The notes below the pieces were generated by a model. That model had not been told where the DNA came from. It did not search any database and worked only from the letters and a program-made list of their open reading frames with translations. Of a stretch of DNA of 64,000 bases, positions 33,663 through 46,958 are shown one piece after another. Position 1 is the first letter of the stretch; each line of letters starts with the position of its first letter. The stretch spans positions 434,001 through 498,000 of the forward strand of contig JALRMH010000019.1 in NCBI GenBank assembly GCA_026119935.1. Reading direction: 5' to 3'. The position numbers and the translations under genes were made by a program. Origin of the DNA: Endothia cerciana. Lineage: Eukaryota > Ascomycota > Sordariomycetes > Diaporthales > Cryphonectriaceae.

Positions 33663-36073
33663 AAAGAAAAGAAAAAGGAAGCATTAAACACTTTCGCCCG
33701 TGACGCCTGCCCGCTGGCTAGCATCAGACATCCCCAGTATTGTCCAGTGGGCAGAAGAAGTCGCCGGCCCCCGGAGAGGTTATATCCCCGATGCACGACA
33801 CCGCTCGCCACGTGCCTTGCCCTGGGGTCCGTCACATGAATTACAGATCCAAAGATCCTTGGACGAGAGTAATTCTCCCGGGAAGATGATGATCGGTTCG
33901 GGGGGGGTGCATTCCGGCGGGTCGGGAGGCCCATGAGTGAGTCTGGCGAGGAGGGCCTGCGGCGACAGGCCTGAGGTGAAACATCTCCGTCCTGGAAGCG
34001 TTCGACTTGCTGGGCGGCCGGTAGCACAAGGCTGCCGCAGGGAAGCAAAGCCCTCATCTTGCGCGGCATGTTTGTTTCAAGTGGCTGGTGCTGACCACAC
34101 GCTCGCACCTGGAGAGACATTGTCATGTCTTGCAGCAGTTCCCTGGGCAGATCCAACATGGCATGGCATGGCGTGCAGCCACCCGCTGATCAAGATTGCC
34201 CGACCCTCACATCGCCCTGGTCCTGCTCACCTCCCTGATATCTTTCACCCCAAAGCCAATGAACTCTCGTCTGTGAAAAGGTCGCGCCTCCCCCCACCCC
34301 CCAGCGCGTGTGGGTCTCGCAATACTTAGATGGAGCGGCAACGAGGGCGATCTAAGCGCTGATCCTTTCGATCCCACCACCTGGCCGAGTAGACCTCGCT
34401 TCGGGAGCCGTCCAGCAACGTTTCTCTACGCAGCTAGGATGATTGCGGAGGATTCACAATGGCCGGAGTCTCACCTTGATCTCGTTGCTGCGATGTAACA
34501 TATGGCGAAGATCGGGAATAAGGGTGAGCAGGTTGCTCAATCTCTGCGCACGGGGGACAGCCCTGCTGTGGTGCCACACAAGGCTGGACAGAGTGGGTGC
34601 TGCCAGAGCTGCCACATATCGAGCTCAATTTAGAGCACTGCGTCCACCAGACCCCCGTGACCGTAATCATAGCGTACAAGAGACATAAGCCCAAGTGATC
34701 TCGAGGCTATACAACTGGAGACGGCCGTATAAGACGATTGGCTGACTCGCCAAAAAGGCTCGATGGCATATCTCAGCCTGGTATCGATCTCAGCTTAGAC
34801 AGCAGCAAGCGGCCTTGCAGCGGCTCCCACTGGTCATGCACAGAAGCGGGAGAACATTTCGTTTCTAGCTCCATGCGTGTTCCGTTGCAGACTGCCCGAG
34901 CATCCTTCGTCTCGTCGATCGAGCTGAGGTTTAAGCCCCGCGGACAAGGAGGATCCGATGCCTGACGGCAGCTTGACACGCAGGTGTGGCCCTAGATGTA
35001 TGGCTTGGCTGAAGATGACAGGCGGTTGTCAATCCCTCGCCACACACTCCTGCCCGACCTACTGTGCCTCGCGTGCCAAAGCCGCCGACACGTCACTCCC
35101 GACCGTCCAATCTTTTCATAGTAAGACGGTGCCTTAGGTGTGCCTTGGCTGATCTCGTGGCGCTTGCCCGAACATCACGGACCAGGCCGTTCGTCGAATA
35201 TCGCACTGCCGTCGCACAGGCACAAGCCGCCCGAAGCCTGGTCCCTTCATGAACGACCCCGTCGCCCCCAGAGCACCGCAATGACGGCAGGTGGAAATGT
35301 GAGCTTAATCCATTTTGGGGGCCTTAAATAACGCCCGTGATGACGTCCGACGGTGACATCGCCGCTGCTACCATCACTCGATGGCATTGGCTGATGTCCA
35401 TCAAGCGCAGAGACCCAATGCCAATGCGGGCGGGATGCAACGTCACTTCGTCAACCGTGGGATTTTTCTGGCCTGGCATGTTTGGGCCCAAAAGCCTTCG
35501 AGATCCAAGAGAAGTCGATGTTGAGGTCAAGGACCAAGTATTCCCGGATGGGACACCAGGAGGTCATCTGATCCGGTGCCTTGACTGTGGCTCGAGGCTC
35601 ATAAGTTACACTATGAGCCCGGGTTTCCGGTGTGGCAAGGGGCCCTCCGCAGATTGCGGCCTGGTCTGCGAGCGTGGTGACCTGTACGGCTCGGCTCGCC
35701 AACGTCCTTGGAGGCGGCGGCCGTTTGTGTCTGCAGAGACGGCATGACCTGGGGCGAAGTGGCTGTGTATGCCGTACGACTTCAGATGAAGGGATGCTGC
35801 TATGATATATAGTACCTGGGGTTGAGGGTGCTCTGACGCGTCACTGGGGGCGCGCGCTATCAATTAGCGAGAGACTGTATGAAACCCCGGGTAAGCACCT
35901 TGTCACCCCGCCCAGTATGTGTTTGGCGCAGGGCTCTCGGCGCACTGATCCCAGCCTCGCCTTTGCCGTAGTATATCAAGGCGGTATATGCTGCAGATCC
36001 GAGATGTGGGTTAGGCGTTGGGAGCCGGGAAAATTAGCAGAGAAACAGCCCGAGGTGAGGAGGAAGCTGGGGA

Positions 36074-36084
36074 GGGGGGGGGGG
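36074..36084. repeat. G11 mononucleotide run
   Basis: Eleven consecutive G inside a longer purine tract rich in GGGAGGG. Confidence 0.9.
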
Positions 36085-37769
36085 AGGGAGCCCTGGAGGG
36101 CCAACATCCCACCACTGTCCATTCCTGTTTGGGATGGGCATGGCCTGCTCCGCCCCAGACGTCTTCCTCAGCAACGGCTGAACCGGATGAGACATACGAT
36201 AATCCTGGCGTGATCTTCTTGCTTTTCCCTGCCCGGCAGCAAATGTTGAGTACCGTGGCGTTCCCATCGGGGGCCAGACGACGTGCGCCATTTGGGTAAT
36301 TGGGAGAACCCCGAGACACCGGCAGCCGGAATATGCGCCGACGTCCACGTGGTCGATCTGCTCTGGTACTCGTTGAAGGAAGACCGAGGTCTGCCAAACG
36401 CGGGCGGGTCAGGTCCGGACGGTCTCTCGGATCACGGTGCATACTGACGATTGAATCCTCATCGGAGGAGGAGTTCGGAAAAGGGGCTTTGGCGCGCCAA
36501 TAATCTGGCTACGTCCGCCTGCATTAAGGGACCGAGCAAGCCATCCTCTTTCCGGATGAGGGAGGTAGATACGGCCGGGGGGGAGGGACTGCACTCGTGG
36601 TTGGTCTGTCACCCGCAGGAACGCTGCACAAGCATACCACAGTACCAACAAGGAGCGGGACGGGGTCGTCGCTAGGAACGGTAGAAATTCTTCGATTGGA
36701 CGTGGGGGACGAGCTCAGCCTGTATGTGCCGCCTAGAAGGGTCCTGGGCGGGCGTTTTTCACGTACGGAGGCATGACGGCAGAGGCTTGTCCTCTTGAGA
36801 ACCGCAACTCACCGTAGGCCAGCCCAGTGGGAGAACCCGCCGGGTGGTCAGTAGCGGCACCCACCCCGCAACCCCGATGAGACGCCGCGCGAGGGGGGAT
36901 GAGGGAGGATCGTCAGGAATGGGGCCCAGACGAGCCCACCTGGCAACTCGTGGTCGACCAGGAACGCGAACAGCGACAGGGAGCTGGGTGCGTTGCCGGT
37001 GCCGGTGGGACGCGACCGAGCGCTCGTATAACCCCGTAATAGCCCGGGCCTCTAAGGCTCGACAGGTGCTGGGCTGTGGGGATTCTTCCGTGAACCATGG
37101 TACGGAGCACGCAAGTCTGAGATGGTGACACAGTTATCCTCTGGCATTCTGGATTCAGACGTCCCTGAGTGCCTGGGTACCGGGGTGAAAAGGAAAAAAA
37201 TTATGGTCCCGGTGGAGTGGTCCACCCCACTTTTCCAGGGACGGGTGGCACGGTCCTCATGGCGTGTCAACCCGAACCCTCCAATAGGTGATGATGATGG
37301 TCCTCAGGAATGTCATCGTCTCATCGAGGGGGAACCATAACCTTGAAAGAATCAATAGTCCGTCTGACAAGGTGAGGACGGGAACCACTTGCCGCGCCTT
37401 TATCGATTGCCACGTGCTGGGGGGTCAGGCCGCTACGGACCACATGGCCGGTGTACTGCGGCCTCCCAAACAAAGGTCTACCCACGTTCCAGGATTTGTA
37501 GTGGGTATCGGGGCTGCAAGTTGAGCCTACACACAGGACAGGATTCGGTGATTTGGGGAGCATGTAGGCCAGTGTTACGGTGTCACCATCGCCAGGAAGT
37601 CTGAGCTGCAGGGTCAGATACCACTTATGGTAGGAGGGGCCACGCGCTTGTGCCGCCATCCTTCGTAAGCTCAGAAGCGCCAGGTGAGACGAGCTGATGA
37701 GGCCGCCGTGATGCTGCGCATCGCTGTAATCTGTACGATAAATAGCACCATGGACTTGGACTAGCTTTT

Positions 37770-37782
37770 GGGGGGGGGGGGG
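37770..37782. repeat. G13 mononucleotide run
   Basis: Thirteen consecutive G followed by TGGGGGAGG, a potential G-quadruplex-forming tract. Confidence 0.9.
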
Positions 37783-38489
37783 TGGGGGAGGCTTGTCGAG
37801 GGGGTTCCAGGCCGTAGGGTGAATCTAGGTGCTGAAATCCATCTGAAGGAGATCCCGGCATGGGCAGACCAAGGGCCGGACCATCCTCCGTCTACGGAGG
37901 TTCTGCATAAACCTGCGTCGCGGAGGCGAAAGGTTGGTAACAGGCGAGGTAGCATAGACTGGATGCGGTAGTCGCTGAAGGCCGTCACAGGCCAGAGGCG
38001 GGACGACAAGATCATCTGGTGTCTTCACGTTGCAGATAACGAATCCTTCTTCATGTGCGTGACCCTGATGCAGTGCATGCTTGGACCGGAGCGCCGATGG
38101 AGGCGCCGTAGTGCTGTCTCGCCATCCATGGCTCTCACACCGAGGGGCAGTCAGGCCGCCGGACGGGCCCTCACCGCGGGGAACCGCGTGGGCGCGGTAA
38201 ACAGGTTCCTGGGAACACCCAACCTGCAGTCTGCAATGCATCACCATCCCGGTATTGTCACCACGGCCGGGGAGGACCTGGAGGGACCTGGCCAAGGGGT
38301 GATGGATAGTGTCAGTGGCCCTGACGTTTCCCGTACCGGCAGGCCGGTAGGGCGCCGTGAGCCTGAATGAGGAACGGACGGACAGGCTGGCCAAACATTG
38401 CATGTTAGAATAATTCTCACCGGGAACTTGCCGGTTCCAGAGCCTCGAGTTCAAGAACAAGATGGTGGAGGGGCCGATCCGTGGAGGCG

Positions 38490-38600
38490 GAAACTACTAT
38501 AGTATAGTACTATGGCTATACTGATAGTGCACAGCGCCGGAGAGGTCTGCATAGTACGTACATATATGTAGTACCATAGTACAGTAGAAGCACTACTCCA
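38490..38600. repeat. AT-rich short palindromic sequence
   Basis: Overlapping self-complementary words such as CTATAGTATAGTACTAT and GTAGTACCATAGTAC occur within about 110 bp. A similar word cluster (ACTACATAGTATACCATAGT) is seen near 53410-53440. It may be a decayed small repeat family. Confidence 0.4.
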
Positions 38601-40617
38601 CTCTTCCTCCCTGGACCGCGAACTCTCCAGGATCGACGGCCTTACTGCATGATACTTAGTGGCAAGGGGGAGGGGGGGGCTCTCTTGCTTGCTGCCCCGT
38701 TGGGGATAGCCTCGATGACCGGATCTCACTAGGCCGTGATGCCGCCCGTTGTCCAGAGCGCGCTGCCCAGGCTGCTGCTTGAAAGGAGGAACCGACAGGG
38801 CGGAATCTTCCTGCGCTGGCCGTCATACATAGTACATAGCTCGACGTCCCACGAGGACTGACCGGCTGCGGCTCATCGCCCTCGAACCTGGATGGTTTAC
38901 TTCGTTCTACCTCCCTCTCTTTCCTCCTCCTCCACGGACATAGTTTGCAGGGCTGCGGGGCCTCACAGGACTGACCCGCTAGGTAGCAAGGGGATGGCTG
39001 TCGTCTGAGGATCTACTGGCCGCGGGAAAAGGAGACACACGCTCCCCGTGTGGCCCCCAGACCAATTAGGCGCCAATCTCGTCCCTCCGCAGCAAAAGTG
39101 CATGTCGCATTTCCTGCCACAGAGAGCGATCCTGTCGCATCCGCAAGCCGTATTCTGCCGGCCGCCCAGCAGACGTCGTACCAAGGAAGCTTCTGAAGGT
39201 CTCGCCCGGGCTGGAGGTGTCGTCACACTCGCTGCCAGCGCCAGCGCCAGCGCCCGACGCCCTCACCACTCTTCCCCCTCCCCCGATCCACCACAGCTCC
39301 TCGACACTGCTGACTGCAACTGCACGCACAAGACGCTTCGTGGCAAGGAAATTTCGATCTATAATCAGCCCGATCATCGGTATAATTGCAGTCACGGCTC
39401 CTCCTACCGAGTATCGCGCATCCGAGTTATCCCAGAGCCTGTTCGTGCTCGCTCCCTGACGATCCACCCCGCAGGCCGAGACGAGACGGATCCCGGAGGA
39501 CCTGACAACTGCGCGCACTGATTGTGGAGAAGACAATACGGACGGAGACAGGACAGCCTTGGGAGAGACGGCTACACACCAGCCAACCTCGACTCGGGCG
39601 AAAAGAGGACCGAAACTCCTCCCGACTGTGCGCTCGGTGGCTGCGAGGAGCTCGGGCCTCGCAGGCGACAGACTGCACGAACGCATCGCGACAGCGGCCC
39701 ATCAGGTAATAAGCTGCCGCCGTACAATAGTACAACGGCCGGCTCAGACGGCTGTGGGGCGAGATCCAATTGAACCCACCATCATTTCGAGCCCGTCGTG
39801 CCGTGACGAGGGACTCCCTCCCTCCGGCCATTCTGCATCTCCATCACGCGGCAGCCGGAACAGCGACAGGAATAGGGTTATCCGCAAAGAGGGCCATGCG
39901 CATGCATAGCTTCCATACACGCCGGCATTAGACCTCCGCACAAACAAGACAGACAGGCGAAGGTGGACCTACCTTCCCACGATCCTCCGTGCCCGCCTAG
40001 CCTCGCTCGCCTGGGTTCCGGCAACAGGTCAGCATAGCTGATACCACCCCTCTGAAACAAGCCTCCCCGGCGCTGGGAGTCTTGTGCGGCAGCCCACACA
40101 CGTCTTACCAAGACCCATCGCATACCTACTCTACATAGCCGCCCCCGGGAGCGAGCCCACCGCCGCTCCTGCTTCAGGCCGCGTCTTCAGAGGCCTCGAG
40201 GTGCCCTGCCCTGCAGGACCAGGAGTCACTACGCACTCCTCGTGCAGAAACACACAGGTTGCCCGCCGTGGGCTCGCCAGTCGGCCAGTCTCGGCCAGGA
40301 TCTGCTCGTCCCCCCTGTCGGACTCCCTGTCGGTGCCTGTCCCTCCTGGAAAGTTTCGAACATCCTCGGGCCCTTGCTCCGGACGCCTAGGCCTCATCGT
40401 GGCCCATCCTCGGTCATAGACCCCAGTGGGCTACACACGGATCTACGCCACCCTGCTGCCTCTCCTCGCCCGACTCATTTCCAGAACCAGAACAGGACGG
40501 GCTGCCAGGGCTCTAGGGCTCATCCAGACCCTCCGTACCTCGTAATCCTTCGTCCTTTCCACTTCGCCCGCTCCGACCCAATTCGCCCCGTCCGTCACTT
40601 ATCAATCCCGGGCCCAT

Positions 40618-43600
40618 ATGTTCCATCGATCACAGGAGAAGCAACAGGGTTTTGCCAAAGAGCAGCGGGTTGCGGAAGCCCAACTCAACAGCCTGAGACA
40701 GCTTGGTCTCATCGGCCCGGAGACCAAAGGATTCGCTTCCGCCTGGGGAGGGACCGAACCGATCGCATCGAGTCGGCCTCCTTCGAGACCTGGGCCCAAA
40801 TCGAAGCAACAAACCCACAAGGCCGTCCCTCATCCCATTGGCGGCGACCCAGACGAGCCCACGTTCCCTGAAAAGGGTGAGTCGATCTCATCTTCTTTTT
40901 CATCCGTCCCGCTCGCTGTCTGCCCCCGACCGTCGCGTCCACCCCCTCGTGCGACGAGCCTGTTGCACGACACCCATCACTCTCTGGTCATTGGTATTCG
41001 TGTCAGCGCCGTGACCACGAATCGTCGTCACCGTGCCCTTGCCCGGCCAGAGCCAGACACCCGCCCGCCGTCAGCGCATCTGGACTAACCAGTCTTCTCT
41101 TCCTGAAAGGCCATTCCATCGCGGCTGGGACCTTACGGCCCCCGTCGTCACAACGATCATCCGTCTCCGCGAGTTCGAACCGATCCCGTGAGGGCGCCCG
41201 ACGCGCCAATACAACCTCAAATTTTGGCATGATGAACGCCGACAGGAGTCGCACCCGGAGGGAGCGCACCTTCGTGGGGAGCGAGTGCGCTGTCTGCGAA
41301 GAGCCGCTGGAACACACACTTCGCGGCGAGAAGATATTACAGTTCTCATGCTCCCACGTCTCCCACGAGGCATGTTTCTACGAGTTCATGCGGGAGTTCG
41401 AGTCGCAGTACTGTCCGACCTGCAACGCTCAGCTCCACCTCGACACAAGCCGGGGCGGAAATGTTCTCGACATCGGTACGTGTTCAATCCAATGCTGCTT
41501 GCGCAGGTGACACTAACCACGGTCCATCCCCTCAGAGAAAATCAGCAGTATGGTACGGTCGGTATCCGTAAACGACAGCAGGACAGCGGCTACGCCGACA
41601 CCAACGTCGGCAGGAGCAGGAGCAGCAGCAGCAGCAGCAGCATGGGATGAACACGCCGCCCGCCCGCCAAGCAGAGACTCGGCTGGGAGAAACGGCCCCA
41701 CGCAGGCTGCCTCACGCGGTAGTCTCCGAGACCAGGCTTCCGACAGATTTCCGGGACGGAATAGCCACGCGCGGAATGACAGCGACGCGACTGGAGTGAC
41801 GGGAGTCGCATCTTCGGGCGGCTACCCTGAGACGACACAGAGCGGGCCGGCGCGTCGTCACGAATATGATCTGCAGGCCATGGAAGCTTCTTTGGCTAGC
41901 CCGAAAGCGATCGCGAGGAATCCCATCCCAGCACCGACCGTCACGGTGCGATCCGAATTTCCTACCATCAACAGGTCGAGGCAGCAGCAGACGCTCACGT
42001 GTCTCATCACCGTCGAGGTTCCCGACAACAAATGGCGGCCCGACCCTGATGATCTCCAGTCTGCTCCTCCGATCCCACAGCAGAGGATAGAAGACCAGTT
42101 CCCCCAGAGGCCACCGTCTCCGGCACGGAGTGCGCCTCGCTTCTATCCCTACGAGGCCCCAGAGGTCTTGGAGGAAATGACGGAGACCCTACGCAGCCGG
42201 GTCGACAACTGGCATGGGCTGGACTTCAGCCGGTACGTGAAACATGGGTCCCCTCTGGTCTGCTTAGTGTCGACGGCTGACCTCTTTCCAGATTTGGGAA
42301 GCTGCGATTATACGGAACCTTGCGGGTCGGAAAGGACAAGGTCTCATGGCAGGAGCTCGAGTGTTTTCTCTTCGCCGAGATGCTTATCTGCGTGAAAGAG
42401 AAGAAGAGCTCAAACCAAGCTTCACAGTGGGACGACGGCGCGCCTCGCAAGACCACAAGATGCACATTAAAGGGATCGATTCTCATCAAGAAGCATCTGA
42501 ACGAGGTCACGGAGACCGGCCACATGGACGAAAACGTTTTGACACTCAGTCTATCCGTTGCCGAGCTGCCGCAGTTCCACCTGCGCTTCGAGAACCGCAA
42601 TCAGCTTAAGCTTTGGCAACAGGCTCTGTTGGACCTGAACGCTGTCGAGACATCACCTGTTCGCAGCCCCGACTACGACCGTGGTGAATTCTCTGGAGAG
42701 GATGAGGAGGAATGGCGGAGAGACTCAGCGAAGCCTCAACGCGTCTCGTCAGTAGCATCTTCCTGGGGGGGGGCGAGGTCCGCCACAACGGCACCGACTG
42801 AGTATACGAACTTTGCCAGAAGCCCTCTCATGCCTTCGGTCCACGTTCCCATCGACGTCGTCGTGGTCGTGCCCATCTCGTCATCCATGCAGGGTGTTAA
42901 GATCAACCTGGTTCGGGATGCGTTGAGATTTATGGTGTACACCCTGGGCGAGAGGGATCGTATGGGCCTGGTGACGTTCGGTTCCGGAGGCGGTGGTGTG
43001 CCCATCGTGGGCATGACGACGAAGGCATGGCCCGGCTGGAGCAACGTGCTCTCCTCGATAAAGCCCGTTGGCCAGAAGAGCCACCGGGCAGATGTCGTCG
43101 AGGGAGCCAACGTGGCTATGGACCTGCTGATGCAGCGCAAGTACAACAATCCCGTTGCGACCATCATGCTCATCAGCGATGCGTCCACGTCAGATGCTGA
43201 CAGCGTTGACTTCGTGGTATCACGGGCTGAGGCTGCCAAGTAGGTGCAATTAGCCAAACACTTTGGGGGTTCCACAAGCTGACCAGTTTCAGGATCACGA
43301 TTCACTCTTTCGGCCTCGGCATGACACACAAGCCAGATACGATGATCGAGCTCTCTACTCGGACGAAGGCATCCTATACCTACGTCAAGGACTGGATGAT
43401 GCTCCGCGAGTGTTTGGCCGGATGCCTGGGTTCGATGCAGTCACTCTCGCACCAAAACGTCAAGCTCAAGCTGAAGCTGCCGGAGGGCTCACCGGCCAAG
43501 TTCCACAAGATCAGCGGTGCGCTCCAGATCACAAAGCGCGCAACTGGACGTGATGCAGAGGCTTCTCTGGGCGACCTGCGCTTCGGCGACAAGCGGGACA

Positions 43601-44550
43601 TCCTCGTTCAGCTTGTCATCCTCCCCGACACCTCGACTCAGGAGCAGCTGCCGCAGGATGCTTGGGAGACCGTTGTAGCAGGGCTCGAGGCCCTCGGCGG
43701 CCCCGTTGAACAAGAAGATCAACGCGCCGTGTCCGTGGAGGAGGTTCCGCTTATACAAGCAGACCTCACGTGGGGCGACATCCTCAGGGACGGAGCTGCT
43801 ATGCACCTGCCAAGGCCATCACTACTGGCCATCACAATGCTGCCGGCGTCCTCAAATAAGAAGTCCTGGAACGGCTCACCACCAATCCCCCCGCACCCGC
43901 ACATCGTGCAACGGCGCATGGAGCTGCTCACCTCCGACATGCTCACCCGCGCACTGACCCTCGTTAGCAGGGGGCAGCACGACAGGGCACACACGCTCCT
44001 GAACGAGACACGCTCGATCCTCAAGGGTCTCGGCAAGGGCGGCCTGCCACCCGTGCCCGCGATGCCACCGAAGTCCAACCCCTCGACACCTCTGAACGTC
44101 CAGAACGATTCCTCCCCGACCGCCGCTCTCACACCCGACAGGAAACACACGCCCTCGCCCACGGCTGCCGGCTCCGCGGCTGCCGGCAACTCGGCAGTGC
44201 CCAATGGCTTCCAGCCGTCGGCGATCCCGCGCAGCCGGTCGAACGACGCAATCGGGCTCGGCGGCATGGGTCCCGCGGCGGGTATCGACGTGACGACCGT
44301 GTCGGCGCTCGATGCCGAGCTGGACTCTGCGCTCGAGTGGATCAACCACCCTGCCGTATTTGGCCGGGACAGCAGGAAGGCGGTGCTGCAGGCCATCGGC
44401 GTAATCAGCAGCCAAAGGGCATTCACCTTCAGGACGCCGATTGAGGGCCTCTGGGCGGCGCGTGTGGGCGGCGTGAAGGGGTTGACGGAGAAGAGCCGGG
44501 AATGGAGAGATGAGGGGGGTGGTGCGGAGGGGATCACAGAGGAGGCATGA
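40618..44550 (+). CDS. RING-PH-vWA scaffold protein (Far1/Ste5-like), 1175 aa
   Basis: The five exons are 40618-40876, 41110-41475, 41536-42232, 42292-43239 and 43293-44550, totalling 1176 codons. A RING-H2 uses C146, C149, C167, H169, H172, C175, C188 and C191. A Ser/Pro-rich linker follows, then a PH-like domain at about 441-557 (RFGKLRLYGTLRVGKDKVSW, ending QLKLWQQALLDLN). A vWA-type domain starts near 625 (IDVVVVVPISSSMQGVKINL) and a helical C-terminal part follows. This order matches fungal proteins annotated as von Willebrand RING finger proteins, which share architecture with S. cerevisiae Far1 and Ste5, the pheromone-pathway scaffolds. The vWA metal site is degenerate: the DxSxS aspartate is proline (P635). 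Cytoplasmic or cortical scaffolding of a MAPK or polarity pathway is inference. The start could lie further upstream if an exon was missed. Confidence 0.88.
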
Positions 44551-44767
44551 CCTGCCCCTCTTGGGAACCCGCCCATGTTGAGCCAAGATGCGTCTCCGTT
44601 GGTGGTAATGTCTTTTCTTCCCCTTCTGTCAGGTTGATGTTTGTTGTCTTGACGATATTCTTGGTATATGTGTTATCCACTGCCTCTTCCGCAGCGAATT
44701 GGGATCTAGCGCGACGTTTGTGCTATGCGGGCTTCGGACTGGATGGGACACCTGGAGCTCCCTATTA

Positions 44768-44788
44768 CCCCCCCCCCCTTTTTTTTTA
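44768..44788. repeat. C-run followed by T-run
   Basis: About eleven C directly followed by about ten T, just downstream of the scaffold gene's stop codon. Confidence 0.8.
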
Positions 44789-45382
44789 TTTTACTTCTCT
44801 TTGTTGCTCGGAAAAGATACCACTTGGATATTCTCGCTGAGATTATATCAGCTAGCTGTGTTATGATATATATTTGCTTCTTATTCTGCTGTCCAACCGG
44901 GGCGGGCTCATGAACTGATCCTTGCTGTGATGGGTCAATCTGTAGAGTGGTCTTGTACCGAAGTCCGGACGACGGCGGTGGTTTGCTGACCATGTCGATG
45001 TGGCTGGTGCTGGGACCGCCGAGGCGCACGGGCAGCGAGGCAGACTCCCTTGGTTGGCTACTAATATATATATCTCAAGACTTTTGGTTCCTTATCAAGC
45101 TCTTCGTATCAAACAATGTGAGGCCCACAGCCGGAGAAACAGCTCCGTAACGTACTTTCATACCGTGTCAAAGGCTCGAGATCCTCATCCGGTTCCCATC
45201 TCACAAGTGGGATATTTGTGGAAGATGAGTACCGCGGGGACTGTAGCTCTCTAGACCTGCGATCGTGATGGAATGGTTGTCCTGCACGGCATGCGACGGC
45301 ATTTATATCAGTGTTGCCCTATACCTTGACCAGTCAGTCCAACGGGAGGACAATGTTTTGGCTCTCTGGATTGACTGGCTGG

Positions 45383-45421
45383 TTTTTTTTGTTTTTTTTG
45401 TTTTTTTTGTTTTTTGTTTTT
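45383..45421. repeat. (T8G) tandem repeat
   Basis: Three copies of TTTTTTTTG, then TTTTTTG and a final T run. The 9-bp unit translates to alternating Phe/Val and creates a false hydrophobic segment in one frame. Confidence 0.9.
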
Positions 45422-45891
45422 CCCCTCGAATGGCGAGGCCTGTTGGTGAGGTATATGAGCGAGTCGTTTCGTTCGAGGTGCACATGTTACGTTTCCGTGG
45501 CTTATTCCAGGATGTGCAGGGCGATATCGTGGACGAAGCTTGGCTCAAGAGGGATTTCTTCTCCAGCATTGGTGAAAAAGAGGACTATCTGCCCGGCCTA
45601 GTTGGCTGGCCTCCTAATGGTCCGGGTGACAGGGGGATATGTCCTGGGTAGAATCGAGAGCCATGACCTGAAACGAGACATTGGTTCGAGTGGTCTGCAG
45701 ACTTGTTCAGGGAGTTTGACCTGTACAGACTGCTTTTGGTCACTACTTGGCTTGTCTTCACGGCCTGACAGACGAGACTAGAGGACACAGGAGACTGTGT
45801 TGATCGATGCCCAACCTATCTCATTATTGAAACGTTGAGGATCCTTTCTCTGTCATGCTAACTTCAGCACCAAGCACGCAGACTCCGCCTT

Positions 45892-45905
45892 GGGGGGGGG
45901 GGGGG
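45892..45905. repeat. G14 mononucleotide run
   Basis: Fourteen consecutive G followed by CGGGGG. Confidence 0.9.
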
Positions 45906-46958
45906 CGGGGGCTTCGCAGTTTATGGCATACGAGGTCCCTGCTTAGCAATCTTGCTGCCACTAACATCGTTGCGAAGATCGTGAGACGCAGCCGGGGGGC
46001 CAAAATTGCTAGAGGCTGCAGATAACCGGTACTTCTCTCGGGCCAGCAGCTGTGGCCATAGGCCCAAGTCAGACTGATATTTTCGCCCTAGTCCTAGGCA
46101 CACGAGGGTTCTACAGGCAGGAATCGTATGCTAAATAAAGCACAGCTGCAGTTCCCCAGCGAACACGACTGGTGAGCTGAGCTTCGTGGTCCTATCGCCA
46201 CCCCCCCCACGAGATGTTCGAATTCGCTAGTTGGCGCTGGATGGGACTGCGCCTTCGAAGACTGTTCAATGTATCTTGGATCTTCACACCACTTTCGACA
46301 TGACAGATACCCCTACAGGGAATTCACAGCATGCATGTTGTCCACCAAGAAGAGGCTAGGTCTGGTATATCAGAGCTTTTATAGCACACCTCATGTCCGG
46401 GGAGTTTGATGTATAAAACCTATATGCAGGTATGCCCCAGGTGGGTGGTGGTTGCGGCAAGGCTGTGACGTGGTGTCTGCTTGGGGGTAAAATTCACCAG
46501 GTTGCAGTGGGTTCCAGCACCCTTTTCCTGTGGGTAGCCGTCAGCACAGTACAGCACTACAGTAGCACAGCTTGCCCGTAGTTTAGGATTGGTACGGGAT
46601 GATCGGCGCCGCCAAGCCTGAGGCAGTGCCTTGCCATCTGGTCTGCTCTGCTCTGAAAGAACCTCAAATCCCAAACTGTTTCGTTGGTCGCCCATTGCTA
46701 CGTGCTTGCACATGGCTGCTGCTCACCAATGCTCATGCTGCACCTCCAAGCTGACACCCGAACCCTACAGCATCTCGACGACGGCCAGACCAGAGAGGCC
46801 AGCATATTTTCAGTCCTGCACTGCTGTTCTTGCATTATCGACGGCGACGTCTCCACCCAATCGACACGATAACACCTCCGACGAGATACTGACACGTCCA
46901 ATGCCGCGTAACGTCATTTCTTAAACCCTCTTCCAAAGCCAAATACGGAGGCAACCCA

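Larger units (their letters stand above)
32417..40617. other. 8.2 kb with no supported gene
   Basis: I read both strands and found only short frames without motifs or consistent codon use. The largest (about 200 codons, minus, 39066-39686) has no recognisable motif, and its plus-strand counterparts look no better. The interval contains G-runs at 33651-33662, 36074-36084 and 37770-37782, and short AT palindromic sequence at 38490-38600. The part from about 39.2 to 40.6 kb is C-rich with many short upstream ATGs and may be the long leader of the scaffold gene that follows. A long non-coding RNA is possible but not shown. Confidence 0.45.
44551..46958. other. 2.4 kb intergenic, no gene
   Basis: This is 3' sequence of the scaffold gene and promoter/leader of the P4-ATPase. 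It contains a C11 run followed directly by a T run (from 44768), a (T8G) tandem repeat (45383-45421) and a G14 run (45892-45905). Open frames here owe their length to these repeats. Confidence 0.5.

Noticed and set aside
39066..39686. A 206-codon minus-strand frame in the 8.2-kb interval
   Set aside because: Arg/Ser/Gly-rich low-complexity sequence without motifs, typical of open frames in GC-rich leader DNA.
41550..41850. Minus-strand frame with poly-Leu opposite the scaffold gene
   Set aside because: The Leu run is the reverse of a GCAGCA repeat coding poly-Ala on the plus strand within a well supported exon.
45265..45651. A 128-codon plus-strand frame with an apparent hydrophobic FVFFVFF segment
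   Set aside because: The hydrophobic part is a translation of the (T8G) tandem repeat, and there is no other coding signal.
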